Source: Gemmatimonadota bacterium (GTDB lineage Bacteria; Gemmatimonadota; Gemmatimonadetes; Gemmatimonadales; Gemmatimonadaceae). Taken from it: 45,120 nucleotides of DNA. Below, piece by piece: positions 6,545-15,462 of the stretch (within the stretch, counting starts at the first letter, position 1; each line of letters starts with the position of its first letter). Position numbers and translations under genes: made by a program. Under the pieces are notes generated by a model that was not told the origin of the DNA, did no database searches, and was given only the letters and a program-made list of their open reading frames with translations. The DNA lies in the NCBI GenBank assembly GCA_025359135.1, contig JANYHJ010000047.1, positions 1 to 45,120 of the forward strand. The letters run 5' to 3'.

Positions 6545-7797
6545 CAGGCGGCCCTCTTGCGATGGGACAACCGCCACGCTTCACGATCGGCATGCCGGTC
6601 TGCATTCCGCGCGATGCGATTCGGATCGCGCTCGGGGAGCCGCACCATGACCCCACTTGCGGACGGCGCGAACGTTCCCACCGTCGCTGGCTGCGCCTCC
6701 GCGCATCCGGTCGACCGGGCGCTTGCGGGGCGGAGGCCGGAGGATGCGGCCGTGGCGAGGGAGACGCCGCGCGACGTGGCGCCAGCAGCCGCGATGCCCG
6801 CGACGCTGGAAGCTGCCGACGAAGCCGCGCTGACGGCGGAGAAGGCGGGCGCGATCGAGATGACTGCCGGCGGCACGCGAGTCTCGCCGACCTCGTGCAC
6901 GACACTCGCGGGCGCTGCCCTTCTGAGCGAATACTGGCCCACGAGCACGATCCGGTGACCGGCCCCGCCGCCGGGGAACACCTGGGCCGGAACGGAACTC
7001 GTCGCCGATGCAGGCGTAAGCGCCAGAAGCGCGGGAATGGATGGCGCGGACCCCACGGCGCGGTATGTCGCGGTGACAGCAGCGAGTATGCCGGTCGGGG
7101 TGACGCTCGCTGATGCTGCGCGATAGGTTGCGGCGGGTGAGCCCAGCACATCTGTTGACGGTGCCGTCCCGGATCGACCCAGCGATCCGGGCGACGCTGC
7201 CCCGAGCACGTTGGAGGGTGCCGTGGCTGACGAACGCGCGCGCGAGCTTGCGACGGCGCCGGCCAGAACGAGGATCGCAGCCACCGACGACGTCCTCGAG
7301 CGTGAGCTCGCCAACGCGGCGGCGAGGATCAAGGACGGCGCCGTGCTGGATTCTGCGCCGCGATCGCCAGCTGCAACGGGTTGCAGGACTTCGCCGGCTG
7401 CAGCCGCAGTTGACCGTGCGCGTGCGGTAGCCGCTGCGGGCGTGAGGACGAAAGAGCCGGCTGTAGAGGTCGAGGTGCCGCGCGCCGCCACCGCGACCGA
7501 CGTCAGGACCAGGGCGGAGGCTACGCCAGTGGACGCCCCTCTCGCCGTCGCCGCGATCGAAGCGAGCGTGAGGAACGCGGCGGATGAAGCCGTCGCGCCA
7601 ACGCGCACGGCAGGCGACCCAAGGGCCGGAGCAGTCGGCGCTCGCGGGCTCTTCCAAGCCCGTGTGAGGGTGAGAGCCGCGCCGAGACCGGCCGCGCCCT
7701 TCTTCCGCGATGCACTTTTGCCCGCGCCGCGTCCGGCTGCCGCGCTACGCGAGTCGCGGAGCAGGAGAAGGAGAAAGGAACCGAGGCCGCCAGCCAC
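6544..7797 (-). CDS. repeat protein, about nine 20-residue repeats; fibre candidate
   Basis: This 417-residue Ala/Ser-rich ORF has tandem units of exactly 20 residues from about residue 85 to 265, with the loose pattern R-x-x-S-S/T-x-A/P-x-x-x-V/L-L-x-x-A. Example units are RGTSTSTAGSFVLTPAAATA and RARSSATAPSNVLGAASPGS. The N terminus has a Leu run (GSFLLLLLRDS), and the end is basic. GTG 7797 follows the upstream stop by 6 bases; the downstream gene overlaps by TGATG. The repeat could form an extended fibre or solenoid on the virion. Other frames also share the 60-base period, so the frame choice rests on strand context and flush gene junctions. Confidence 0.6.
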   Translation of the reverse strand: MAGGLGSFLLLLLRDSRSAAAGRGAGKSASRKKGAAGLGAALTLTRAWKSPRAPTAPALGSPAVRVGATASSAAFLTLASIAATARGASTGVASALVLTSVAVAARGTSTSTAGSFVLTPAAATARARSTAAAAGEVLQPVAAGDRGAESSTAPSLILAAALASSRSRTSSVAAILVLAGAVASSRARSSATAPSNVLGAASPGSLGRSGTAPSTDVLGSPAATYRAASASVTPTGILAAVTATYRAVGSAPSIPALLALTPASATSSVPAQVFPGGGAGHRIVLVGQYSLRRAAPASVVHEVGETRVPPAVISIAPAFSAVSAASSAASSVAGIAAAGATSRGVSLATAASSGLRPASARSTGCAEAQPATVGTFAPSASGVMVRLPERDPNRIARNADRHADREAWRLSHRKRAA

Positions 7798-7803
7798 GGG
7801 ACC

Positions 7804-8475
7804 TTACTCGAGGTCGACTGCGTACTCGCGCCAGGACGCGAACGGAGCATAGAGCGGCGTGGTGCCGGTCGGCGCAATGATGGCCAGAGCGAGTCCACAC
7901 CCGGGCGGCACCATCAGCTTGCCGCGCAGGTCTCGTTGCTCGCATACCCCGGTGGCAACAGGCGCGACGGCCACGACGCCATCCTTCGCGAGGCCGAACG
8001 CCAGCGGGAACCAGTTGCCCACAGCCGCGTTCTGGAGCGTCTGGGCGGAGGCGACCACGAGCTGTGAGGCGCGCTGCGAGATCGGGTTCGCGTTCTGGAT
8101 GAACACGTTTGCGGCGGACTTCACCGGAAGCGTCGCCGGGATGAACTGGGGGCCGCAGATGCAGGCGTAGAGGTTTTCGCCGCTGCCTGCGGTGCCGGAG
8201 AGGTTGACCGCGCCGATGACGTCCAGGAACACGGAGACGATGTTCGCCGACGGGTTGTAGATCAGCCACTGGGCCGCGGTGCTGGGGATGGCCTGGACCG
8301 GGGCAATGCCAGTCGCTCCCACCGCGCTCATGTGATACCGGAGGCCGGCGCGCGACATCTCGTCGCCCTCACCCTCGACCTGCGACACCGCGAGCGACTG
8401 GTTGCCGGTGAGGCGAGCCACCACGGGTCCGAGGACCTTTTGAGCGAATCGGCCGGCAAGTCCTTCGATGAGCAT
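7804..8475 (-). CDS. putative structural protein (223 aa)
   Basis: The N-terminal 30 residues are helical (MLIEGLAGRFAQKVLGPVV). The rest is beta-rich with small and hydrophobic residues, for example ASQLVVASAQTLQNAAVGNW, typical of virion decoration or tail proteins. ATG 8475 is close to the upstream stop, with GAGG nearby and no TAGACC motif. It lies between portal-side genes and the repeat protein. No family recognised. Confidence 0.65.
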   Translation of the reverse strand: MLIEGLAGRFAQKVLGPVVARLTGNQSLAVSQVEGEGDEMSRAGLRYHMSAVGATGIAPVQAIPSTAAQWLIYNPSANIVSVFLDVIGAVNLSGTAGSGENLYACICGPQFIPATLPVKSAANVFIQNANPISQRASQLVVASAQTLQNAAVGNWFPLAFGLAKDGVVAVAPVATGVCEQRDLRGKLMVPPGCGLALAIIAPTGTTPLYAPFASWREYAVDLE

Positions 8476-8477
8476 AG

Positions 8478-8825
8478 CTACCTCTGTCCTCGGGTATCCA
8501 GGTGGCTGCCTCGGGCATCCACAAGGGGAAGTCTCTCGGTCTGTTGCCGCTGAACCAGCTGTGCGGACCGTTCGCGTTCGCGGAGCGCTTGGTGCTCCAG
8601 GTATAGGCGCTCGGCCCTGCTCTCCACGGGGAGGGCGTTGTCTGGAGTCGCGTCGCCGCCGTCCTGCCCGTAGGGTCCCACGGCGATCTTGGAGCGCGGG
8701 AGCTTGTACCCGATCACCGGTAGATTCGGATCGCGCCGCGTCCCCGTCGTGGGGTCCACGTACTCGTCGCTGATGATCTCGCCGGTGCCGAGCACCGTCC
8801 CGTCATTCGGGTTCGGCGTGGCCAT
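8478..8825 (-). CDS. hypothetical protein (115 aa)
   Basis: Starts MATPNPNDGTVLGTGEIISD. It is Pro/Asp/Gly-rich in the first half and charged-helical in the second (LYLEHQALRERERSAQLVQR). ATG 8825 overlaps the upstream stop (TGATG). Probably a small virion-associated or assembly protein by context. No family recognised. Confidence 0.6.
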   Translation of the reverse strand: MATPNPNDGTVLGTGEIISDEYVDPTTGTRRDPNLPVIGYKLPRSKIAVGPYGQDGGDATPDNALPVESRAERLYLEHQALRERERSAQLVQRQQTERLPLVDARGSHLDTRGQR

Positions 8826-9265
8826 CAGGTCACCGAGAACACGCGGCCGTTCGTGGGCTGCGCATCAAATTGCAGAGTCCACGACGTGAGGCCCGTCAGG
8901 AGGACGCCGCCCATGTCCAGGGCGACGATGAGATCGGAGTCCGCATCGGTGGTCCCGAAGCGATAGACTACCGCCCACTTCACGCTCTGTGTGGAGGAGA
9001 GGCCCGCCCACGTCGGGCAGTCTGCCGCGTAGTCCGCGCGGCTGTTCGCGTCGTTCTGCGTGACTGTCCGGGTGGTGAGGCTCGACACGCGCGCGTAGCC
9101 TCCGCCGGAGAGTTCGAACGCGGCAGGCACGGTGACCACGTTGTCCGCGAGGGCCGGCGTGTAGGAGCTCGTCGCAAGCAGGACGCGATACGTGTTGCCG
9201 GCTGCCGTGCGCCAGTCGTATTCGCCCAGGATCGTACGGCCGCGGTTGTAGACGAAATTCGCCAT
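8825..9265 (-). CDS. putative phage structural protein (146 aa)
   Basis: Starts MANFVYNRGRTILGEYDWRT and is beta-rich throughout, with a late LDMGGVLLTGLTSWTLQFDA segment. The arrangement resembles small phage beta-sandwich proteins of unknown role. ATG 9265 overlaps the portal stop (TGATG), so translation is probably coupled to the portal. Confidence 0.65.
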   Translation of the reverse strand: MANFVYNRGRTILGEYDWRTAAGNTYRVLLATSSYTPALADNVVTVPAAFELSGGGYARVSSLTTRTVTQNDANSRADYAADCPTWAGLSSTQSVKWAVVYRFGTTDADSDLIVALDMGGVLLTGLTSWTLQFDAQPTNGRVFSVT

Positions 9266-10938
9266 CAGTCTTTCAGCCGTTGCGACGGGACGCCGTGCTG
9301 CTTCGCGAGTTGGTCTACGGTGCCCTGGTTGATCTGCAGGCCGTTGTCGCGAAGGTCGCGGATGTCGGCGAGGAACGACGCATTGCGCTGCGCAAATGTT
9401 GGTGCGGCGTCCGCCTTCGGTGCCGGTGGGGCGGCAGGCGCGAGGGGGGCTTGCCCGGGAATGGGCGGGGACTTCGGCGGGGGTATCTGCCCTGGGAGTG
9501 CGGTGCCAGGAAGAGGCGCGGGCGGATTCTCCGCAGCCTCGTAGTTCGCCTCGACGATCGCGAAGAGCGCGTCCTCGTCGATCACCTCCTCGATGGGCTT
9601 GCCGGCGAACTGGACGAGCGCGACCTCCTCCCCGGAGATGGCGCCCATGTCGACGTAGAGCTTCCAGGTGCTCGCCTCGAGCTGCTCCACCTCCGCCTCT
9701 TCCTTGTCGTTCGGGTCCTCGAGAGAATTCCACTGGACGACGTTTGCTTCGTCGGCTGACCACGCGCCCTGCGTCGCAAGGTCGAGGAAGCGCGCAATCG
9801 CCGGCTCGAGCGCGTCGACCTGGACGGCCTTCACCTGCTCGTACCAGTTACGCGTGTCGGAGTCGCCCGTCGCGTCAAGTCCCGCGGGAGCGCGCCCCAT
9901 CAGCTTCGTCACCGGCATCCGTGCCGCAGCCGCCAGCCGCATCTCGATGTGGTTGAGCAGGTCCGCGATACCTGCAACCTGCACGGGTTCACGCGCGAAC
10001 TTCTCGCCGTCCATGTCCGTGAGGAGCATGCGACCAGCCCAGCGCTGCTGATCGAGCGACGCGAAGCGCTGCAAGATCGCGTTGCGGTTCGGGCCCGACA
10101 TCTGCGTGATCAGGCCCTTCACCATGAAGACACCCTGCCCGGCGTCGGCGAGGAGCTGGCCGGTGGCCTGGAAGGCGTGGGCGAAGAGCCGCAGGATGTC
10201 GTAGGGGCGCTGGAGCGTGGAGTAGCTCCACCCGTCGAGGCGCTTCCGGGCGATGTGGTCGATCCGCGTGCCGAGAAAGCGGATGATGCGCGATTCGTGA
10301 ATGAGCCCTCCGCCGGGCATGCTTGTGACGCCAAAGGCGGGCGTCACGCGGTACGTCTCGGGCTCGCCGAAGTCCGCGAGCGCGGGGTCCTCGTAGTAAC
10401 CGACGGGCTGGATGTAGCGGCGGTCCACGACGTTGATGAACTTGACGCCGCGGCAGCGCTGGACGTCGACAGGCTTGTCACTCATCTGCCCGTCGTCGAG
10501 GCCGAGCACGAGCCCGGCCCCGCCCCAGAGGCGCGCGAAGCCGTGCGCGTCGCGGAGCTTGACCTTGAACCGGAGCGCCCTCAGAGCCTTTTCGCCCACC
10601 TCCGCCTGCGGTCCCTCGAGCTTGAACCCTCGACGCTGCGCCTCGTTCGGCAGCTCGTCGACGATGCGCTCGCACATGTCCTCGCCGTAGTAGAGCGACT
10701 CGATCTCGCCGAAGTCGAGTGCGTCGAACGTGCTGAAGTAGCCGGCCTGGAACTTGTCGCGCGTCGACGTGCCCATGCCGGTCGAGCTGTTCACCCACTG
10801 GTCGTATCGCGCGTCGACGATGCCCAAGTCGCGGACGCCCGGAGGCAGTGGAAGTGGGCCGTCGAGCCGAGGGCGAGCTGCTGCCTGAAGCCGCGCCGTG
10901 GGCGAGATCGCCTCGATGAATCGCTGGACGAAGTTCAC
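9265..10938 (-). CDS. portal protein (DUF1073 family)
   Basis: This 557-residue protein would form the dodecameric DNA entry vertex. The core matches the DUF1073 portal type: DERIVDELPNEAQRRG-like ERIVDELPNEAQRRGFKL, then GGAGLVLGLDDGQ, ESRIIRFLGTR, and MPVTKLMGRAPAGLDATGD followed by NWYEQV. The C-terminal 100 residues are Pro/Ala-rich and end in a short helical region. Some DUF1073 proteins are annotated with an Acb1 (anti-CBASS) relationship; I see no evidence of such a catalytic domain here. GTG 10938 overlaps the upstream TGA (GTGA). Confidence 0.9.
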   Translation of the reverse strand: MNFVQRFIEAISPTARLQAAARPRLDGPLPLPPGVRDLGIVDARYDQWVNSSTGMGTSTRDKFQAGYFSTFDALDFGEIESLYYGEDMCERIVDELPNEAQRRGFKLEGPQAEVGEKALRALRFKVKLRDAHGFARLWGGAGLVLGLDDGQMSDKPVDVQRCRGVKFINVVDRRYIQPVGYYEDPALADFGEPETYRVTPAFGVTSMPGGGLIHESRIIRFLGTRIDHIARKRLDGWSYSTLQRPYDILRLFAHAFQATGQLLADAGQGVFMVKGLITQMSGPNRNAILQRFASLDQQRWAGRMLLTDMDGEKFAREPVQVAGIADLLNHIEMRLAAAARMPVTKLMGRAPAGLDATGDSDTRNWYEQVKAVQVDALEPAIARFLDLATQGAWSADEANVVQWNSLEDPNDKEEAEVEQLEASTWKLYVDMGAISGEEVALVQFAGKPIEEVIDEDALFAIVEANYEAAENPPAPLPGTALPGQIPPPKSPPIPGQAPLAPAAPPAPKADAAPTFAQRNASFLADIRDLRDNGLQINQGTVDQLAKQHGVPSQRLKD

Positions 10939-12152
10939 GTCGCCGCCGGGCTAGAGGGCAGGCCGATCCGGCGGGAGCCGACGAAGTTCGCGCCGGTGAG
11001 GATGCCAAAGCCGTTGGGGGTCGACTTGACCGTCTGCAGCCGAGCACCAGCCGCACTCGGTATGCCGGCCTGCGGACCGCGCTTCCAGGTGACGCCCTGG
11101 TCGATGCTCACGAAGACGGAGCTCGGATTCGAGTTGACGCCGATGAGGAGGGAGCCGAGGGCGACCAGGTCGGTGAAGTCGCAGCCCGTGTTCGCGAGGA
11201 CGGCCTTGCTCGTCCACGTGATCCCGTCGGGCGACGAGAACACCTGGCACTTGCGCAGCGTTCCGTGGCGCACGGCGATGTACCAAAGCTTGTCGGTCGG
11301 ACTCCACGCCGGACGTGACGTAGCGAGGGCCGTGCTCAGGTTCTGCACCGCGGCGTTGACCGTGATCGCCTGGTCGTTCGTCCACGTCACTCCGCCGTTT
11401 GCGGAGATCATCGTGCGGAACGTCGTTGTCGAATCGATCGTCGCCGCAACGAGGAGGCCGTTGCCCACGCCCAGCGTAACGCCATTGGCGTTCGCGCTGG
11501 TCCACCCGGCTGCAAACGCGCGCGCTGTCCACACGGAGCGATTGGTGCTCGTGTAAGGCAAGAGTGTCGTGCCCACCAGCGCGCTCGCCCCACACCAGGT
11601 TGCGCTGACCGGCTCGTATTGCACTCCCCACCAGCTGTAGCTCGCGGGGAGGACGGCAGCGTGGTTCGTCCACACGATCGGCGTGCCATACGAAACGAAC
11701 GGCCCTTCCTGGAGGGTCTGCGCAGCGCCGAGCACTACGGCGTTGCCGGAGGTATCGAAGGCGGCGTCGGAGGCGCCGGTAGAGAGAGTGACGGAGGTCC
11801 ACGTTCGGCCCCAATCATCAGAGCGGAACGCGGCGGTGCTCCCTACCTGGAACGCGTACCAGGCCTGCTCGACGTCCGACCATGCGAACGAGGAGCACGC
11901 CGCACCGATCGCAGCCGCCGCATTCCAGTCGAGGGCGGGCTGTTGGCCGATGGCGTTGAGTGCGCCCTGGACGGCATCGAAGCCATAGCCATGGAGGTAG
12001 TTCAGCACTTCGGCGGGCAGAGACACGCCAGGCACAAGCGCCGAGCTCCCGGGCGCCTGCCGCTGTGCCGTCCCTGCCCATGCCGGACCCGCACCGTAGT
12101 TCGCATTCGCCCACGTCTTCAGCAGGGCGGGCAGATCTGACGGGCGCGACAT
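10935..12152 (-). CDS. BNR/Asp-box beta-propeller tail protein
   Basis: This 405-residue protein contains several Asp-box motifs of the S-x-D-x-G-x-T-W type: RSDDWGRTWTS, SANGGVTWTN, SSPDGITWTS and SIDQGVTWKRG. These mark sialidase-like beta-propellers. The N-terminal 60 residues (MSRPSDLPALLKTWANANYG) may attach it to the virion. Sialidase catalytic residues were not identified, so it is more likely a carbohydrate-binding receptor protein than a proven glycosidase. ATG 12152 has the TAGACC motif, here separate from the upstream stop. Confidence 0.75.
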   Translation of the reverse strand: MSRPSDLPALLKTWANANYGAGPAWAGTAQRQAPGSSALVPGVSLPAEVLNYLHGYGFDAVQGALNAIGQQPALDWNAAAAIGAACSSFAWSDVEQAWYAFQVGSTAAFRSDDWGRTWTSVTLSTGASDAAFDTSGNAVVLGAAQTLQEGPFVSYGTPIVWTNHAAVLPASYSWWGVQYEPVSATWCGASALVGTTLLPYTSTNRSVWTARAFAAGWTSANANGVTLGVGNGLLVAATIDSTTTFRTMISANGGVTWTNDQAITVNAAVQNLSTALATSRPAWSPTDKLWYIAVRHGTLRKCQVFSSPDGITWTSKAVLANTGCDFTDLVALGSLLIGVNSNPSSVFVSIDQGVTWKRGPQAGIPSAAGARLQTVKSTPNGFGILTGANFVGSRRIGLPSSPAAT

Positions 12153-12159
12153 GCCACCC

Positions 12160-12165
12160 GGTCTA
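12160..12165 (-). promoter_or_regulatory. TAGACC late start motif (beta-propeller gene)
   Basis: TAGACC-GGGTGGC-ATG. The TAG is not the upstream stop, which lies at 12171-12173. The string AGCGACATAGACCG is shared with the sheath-gene site at 29874. Confidence 0.65.
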
Positions 12166-12170
12166 TGTCG

Positions 12171-12728
12171 CTACACGCCGATGCCCGCGCTCATCCAACC
12201 GGGCGTGGATACGCCGCCGCTGAGTGAGTCCATCACGCCTGGGCTAGTGACGGCGCCGGCGGTCTGCGAGTCGAGGATGAGCGTAGCCTGCGAGGTCGAC
12301 CAGGTTGTGTAGGAGATCAGGCCATAGGTTCCGGCCGCGCGCGTGTGCTTCAACTTGTCGACCACGTATGGCGCGCTCCCGAGGTTCAGCAGGTCGAGCG
12401 TGAAGCTCGCGGGGCCCGGATAGTTCTCCACGTAGTTGATGATGCTGGGAGCGGCGAGCAGGGCGACGGCGATGATGTCGCTGGCGCGGCCGCTGGAGAG
12501 GTTGACGCGGATCTTGAGCCGGATGCCGGCCTTGTAGTCGACGTCGCTGCGCCCGAGGCGTGGCTCTCCGACCATGGAGCCCAGCTTGTTCAGCAGGTCT
12601 CCGAAGGCAGACGAGATCGACATCGACTGGAGGAGGAAGAAGGCCGCGTTCTCGAGCTCCTGGAGACGCCCCAGGTACGACGCGAGGGTGTTCTGAGTCG
12701 TGTTCTGGCCGTTGATGGAGAGGCTCAT
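12171..12728 (-). CDS. DUF2612-like baseplate-associated protein (185 aa)
   Basis: The N-terminal 100 residues fit the DUF2612 type: a helical start (MSLSINGQNTTQNTLASYLG), then FGDLLNKLGSMVGEPRLGRSD, DYKAGIRLKIRVNLSSGRAS and IIAVALLAAPS. In related myoviruses this protein sits near the fibres at the baseplate periphery. ATG 12728 overlaps the upstream stop (ATGA). The gene is displaced from the main baseplate cluster and lies with the two adhesin-like genes, which supports a fibre-attachment role. Confidence 0.75.
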   Translation of the reverse strand: MSLSINGQNTTQNTLASYLGRLQELENAAFFLLQSMSISSAFGDLLNKLGSMVGEPRLGRSDVDYKAGIRLKIRVNLSSGRASDIIAVALLAAPSIINYVENYPGPASFTLDLLNLGSAPYVVDKLKHTRAAGTYGLISYTTWSTSQATLILDSQTAGAVTSPGVMDSLSGGVSTPGWMSAGIGV

Positions 12729-14020
12729 GTGGCACCCCAGCCCTGCTGCCCCCATGCCCAGAGCTTCGCGAGATCACCACCAGAGACGATGCCCTGGACG
12801 AAGATGAGCGGGCCGCAAGTCGTATTGTTCGCGTTGTCGGTGGTGCTGAAGCCTCCGAAGATCGTGTTCCACTCGCACGCCCCGGAGTTGCCGTAGGTCT
12901 GGGAGCCGGAGCCGCAAGATGTCGCGCCATTGTAGAGGGTGATGGTGTTGCCGGTGGAGAAGGTGAACCCCATCATGTGGGCGACCCCATCGTTGATGGT
13001 GATGCCCGTAGACTGCGTTGACGTCCAGCCGGCATTGAAGGTCTCGAACTCCACCTTCGCGACGTCAGTGCCGAACCCCAAGTTCACGGATGCAGACGAA
13101 TCGCCGACGATAGTATTGGGTGCGTCACCCGCGTAGCCAACTCCGCCCGACGTGCGCGTGTCCGTCGTCTTCAGGATCGCGAAGACGCTGATGCCTGTTG
13201 CGAACGTGCGTGGGCTGGCGGCTGCCAGGGTCTGGCTGCCGTTCGGTGTGAGGCCGTGCAGCGTGCCGAAGGCGCTCGCCGTGTACACGGGCTGGTTTGC
13301 GCCAGTGCCCTGCGTAACGGTCCGCGTGCCGATCTGGTCCGTCCACTGCGAGACGCCGGTGGCTGTCGTGACGCCCAGCTCGGGGTCGAAGTACGAATCC
13401 ACACCGGTGATCTGGGTGGGCGCCCAGTATTCGAAGGAGAGCGTGTTGCTTGTCCCGCCAGCGGTCGTGACTGCGACCGTCACCACGCCAGCCGCATGGG
13501 CTGGGAGCGCGAACGTACAGGTCGTGGAAGTGCTGGAGGTGGGCGCTACGCTGTTGCCCCCGATTACGACGTTCGTGGCTCCTGAGAGGTTCGTGCCCGT
13601 CGCGACGATCGCGAGACCGCCGCCCTGGATTCGGCCCAGGCTCCAGTTCAGGCTGGAGATCGCAGGCGCCGCCACGGCTGCCGCATACGTGAATCCACCC
13701 GCGAGCGTGCTCGAGCCGCCAGGTCCGAGCACGACGACGTCCTGCGTACCGGTTCCTGCTGGGGTCTTCGCGATGATGACGCCGCCGCCCGCGGAGATGA
13801 TGGTCGCTAGCGCGCCGCCGATCGTGACGCCGAATACGCCGTCGAAGAGACGGCCGGTGAGGTAGACGAGATCGCCGCCTGCCTGCGCGCCGGTGTTGGG
13901 GCCGATCGCCACGAGGACGGGCGCCAGCACCACGAGCGCACCACGAGCCTTGCGGTACTGGCTGGTGAGCTGCCCCAGGCCGGTGAGGGCGTAGTTCGTG
14001 ATCTGCGTCGGGCTGCCCAC
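12725..14020 (-). CDS. IPT/TIG and LamG-like adhesin, tail fibre candidate
   Basis: This 431-residue protein has two Ig-like IPT/TIG-type units (about residues 36-112 and 118-205). They start APVLVAIGPNTGAQAGGDLV and PAISSLNWSLGRIQGGG and contain the VVIGG-type strands. A C-terminal region from about 215 resembles a concanavalin/LamG-like beta-sandwich (SVFAILKTTDTRTSGG). Such domain sets bind surface glycans. Start GTG 14020 carries the TAGACC motif. Together with the downstream DUF2612 and beta-propeller genes it forms a probable host-recognition module. Confidence 0.7.
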   Translation of the reverse strand: MGSPTQITNYALTGLGQLTSQYRKARGALVVLAPVLVAIGPNTGAQAGGDLVYLTGRLFDGVFGVTIGGALATIISAGGGVIIAKTPAGTGTQDVVVLGPGGSSTLAGGFTYAAAVAAPAISSLNWSLGRIQGGGLAIVATGTNLSGATNVVIGGNSVAPTSSTSTTCTFALPAHAAGVVTVAVTTAGGTSNTLSFEYWAPTQITGVDSYFDPELGVTTATGVSQWTDQIGTRTVTQGTGANQPVYTASAFGTLHGLTPNGSQTLAAASPRTFATGISVFAILKTTDTRTSGGVGYAGDAPNTIVGDSSASVNLGFGTDVAKVEFETFNAGWTSTQSTGITINDGVAHMMGFTFSTGNTITLYNGATSCGSGSQTYGNSGACEWNTIFGGFSTTDNANNTTCGPLIFVQGIVSGGDLAKLWAWGQQGWGAT

Positions 14021-14026
14021 GTGCCC

Positions 14027-14032
14027 GGTCTA
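14027..14032 (-). promoter_or_regulatory. TAGACC late start motif (adhesin gene)
   Basis: TAGACC-GGGCAC-GTG. It is intergenic: the terminase stop is a TGA at 14038-14040, so the TAG has no stop role. Confidence 0.65.
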
Positions 14033-14037
14033 CGGGC

Positions 14038-15462
14038 TCAGAAGGCGCCGCCCGTGAGTCCTCTCATCATGCCCGCGTAGTCGAGGACGTTCGCGTGCAT
14101 GTAGTTCAATGCCTGCGTGCACGCGTCCACGTCGTCATCGTGCGGCGCGAAGGGGAAGGACTGGAGGGAGAGCGCGAGCGCTTCGGCGATGGGGTTGCCT
14201 CTCGGTAGGTAGACGTTCCGCGCCTCGAAGAGCGGAGAGACGGCGTTCAGGCGCGCGGCCTTGCCGCCCTGGGGCTCGACGGCGACGACGCCCGAGACCT
14301 TCCCCTCGAGCGCCGACATGACGGCGGGGCCGTTCGCCTTGTCCTCGATGAGCACGCTCGACCCTGGGTGTGCGGTGCACATGGCGAGGATCGCTTTGAC
14401 GCTCCCCACGAAGTCGAGACGCTCAAGAATCGCGTCAACCAGATAGTAGTTCGGGCCCGACGTTCCCCACAGCTGGCCCGCAACGAAGTCGCTCGTGGCG
14501 ACGCCCTTGAAGCTCAGATCCCAGGACTGCAGCGTCATCGAGAAGGGGGGAGGATGCTTCGGGTCGTACCACTGGATCCACTCCTCCTTGATGATCGCGC
14601 CGCCCTCGGGCACGGGCCGCTGCTGGAGCTGCGCAGCGCGATCGCGCGGTGGCATCCGCTCGAGCTCCTGTACCTCGGGCTCGCCGAAGCGCTCCGGCCA
14701 GAGGAGTTCCCCCTTTCCACGCCGCGGGTCGCTGGCGTATGCCTCGGGGCCTGGCTCGTAGCGCATCGGGAGAACGACAAAGTGCCAGTCGCCCTCTTTT
14801 CGGAAAACGCCTGCGAGATCGTGGACGGCGAGACGCTGCATGATGAGGACGGTGCGCACGCTCTTCGGGTCACGCTGCCGCGTCCGAAGCGTGGTGTTCC
14901 AGTAGTTCTCGGCGTCTGCCAACGTGGCCGGCGAAATCTCCTGCGGCTTGATGGGGTCGTCGATGATCCGCACGTCCGGGTGACGCCCCATGGCCTTGGA
15001 GCCGATTGACGTCGCGAACCGCACCCCTCCCCGCGCGTTGTGGTGCTCGCCCGCGCCGGCGCCATCCTCGACCCACACGACATCGCCCCAGCGCGCGCGG
15101 AACCACTCGCCCTGAATCAGCTGGAGGCTTCGTGCGGAGTCGCGTCGAGTCAGCGTGACGTCGAACGACGTGGCAAGGAAGCCAAGAGACGGATCGCGGA
15201 CCCAGCACCAGACTGGCCAAAAGACGCCCACGAGGAGCGACTTCATGCAGCCCGGGGGGATGTTGATGACGATCTTCCGGAGCTCGCCGCGGTAGCAGCG
15301 CTCAAGTACGTCGCAGATCAGTCGGATGTGCCAGCCGTCCTTGAACTCGTACGGCAAGATGTGGGGCCACGCCATCTTCACGAATTCGTAGAACGAGCAT
15401 CGGAGGCCGATCTCACGATCGAAAGCGGCCTCCGGAGCGCGTAGCAGCTCTTCGGGGGTCAT
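14038..15462 (-). CDS. terL: terminase large subunit
   Basis: This 474-residue packaging motor has an ATPase domain with a Walker A-like motif INIPPGCMKSLL (about 67-77) and Walker B RIIDDP (Asp168/169). The RNase H-like nuclease domain shows SWDLSFKG (Asp315), LIEDKANG and HDDDVDA. It translocates and cuts DNA at the portal. ATG 15462 overlaps the stop of the sigma-like gene (ATGA), the position where a small terminase gene is normally found. No recognisable small subunit is adjacent. Confidence 0.93.
   Translation of the reverse strand: MTPEELLRAPEAAFDREIGLRCSFYEFVKMAWPHILPYEFKDGWHIRLICDVLERCYRGELRKIVINIPPGCMKSLLVGVFWPVWCWVRDPSLGFLATSFDVTLTRRDSARSLQLIQGEWFRARWGDVVWVEDGAGAGEHHNARGGVRFATSIGSKAMGRHPDVRIIDDPIKPQEISPATLADAENYWNTTLRTRQRDPKSVRTVLIMQRLAVHDLAGVFRKEGDWHFVVLPMRYEPGPEAYASDPRRGKGELLWPERFGEPEVQELERMPPRDRAAQLQQRPVPEGGAIIKEEWIQWYDPKHPPPFSMTLQSWDLSFKGVATSDFVAGQLWGTSGPNYYLVDAILERLDFVGSVKAILAMCTAHPGSSVLIEDKANGPAVMSALEGKVSGVVAVEPQGGKAARLNAVSPLFEARNVYLPRGNPIAEALALSLQSFPFAPHDDDVDACTQALNYMHANVLDYAGMMRGLTGGAF

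Noticed and set aside
7211-7852. 213-aa + strand ORF opposite the 20-residue repeat gene
   Set aside because: It shares the 60-base period but runs against all neighbouring genes and crosses two of their junctions. The - strand ORF has flush ends.
9265-10938. Anti-CBASS (Acb1) activity in the portal protein
   Set aside because: Only the DUF1073 portal part is visible; no paired His-x-Thr/Ser catalytic motifs were found in the C-terminal region.
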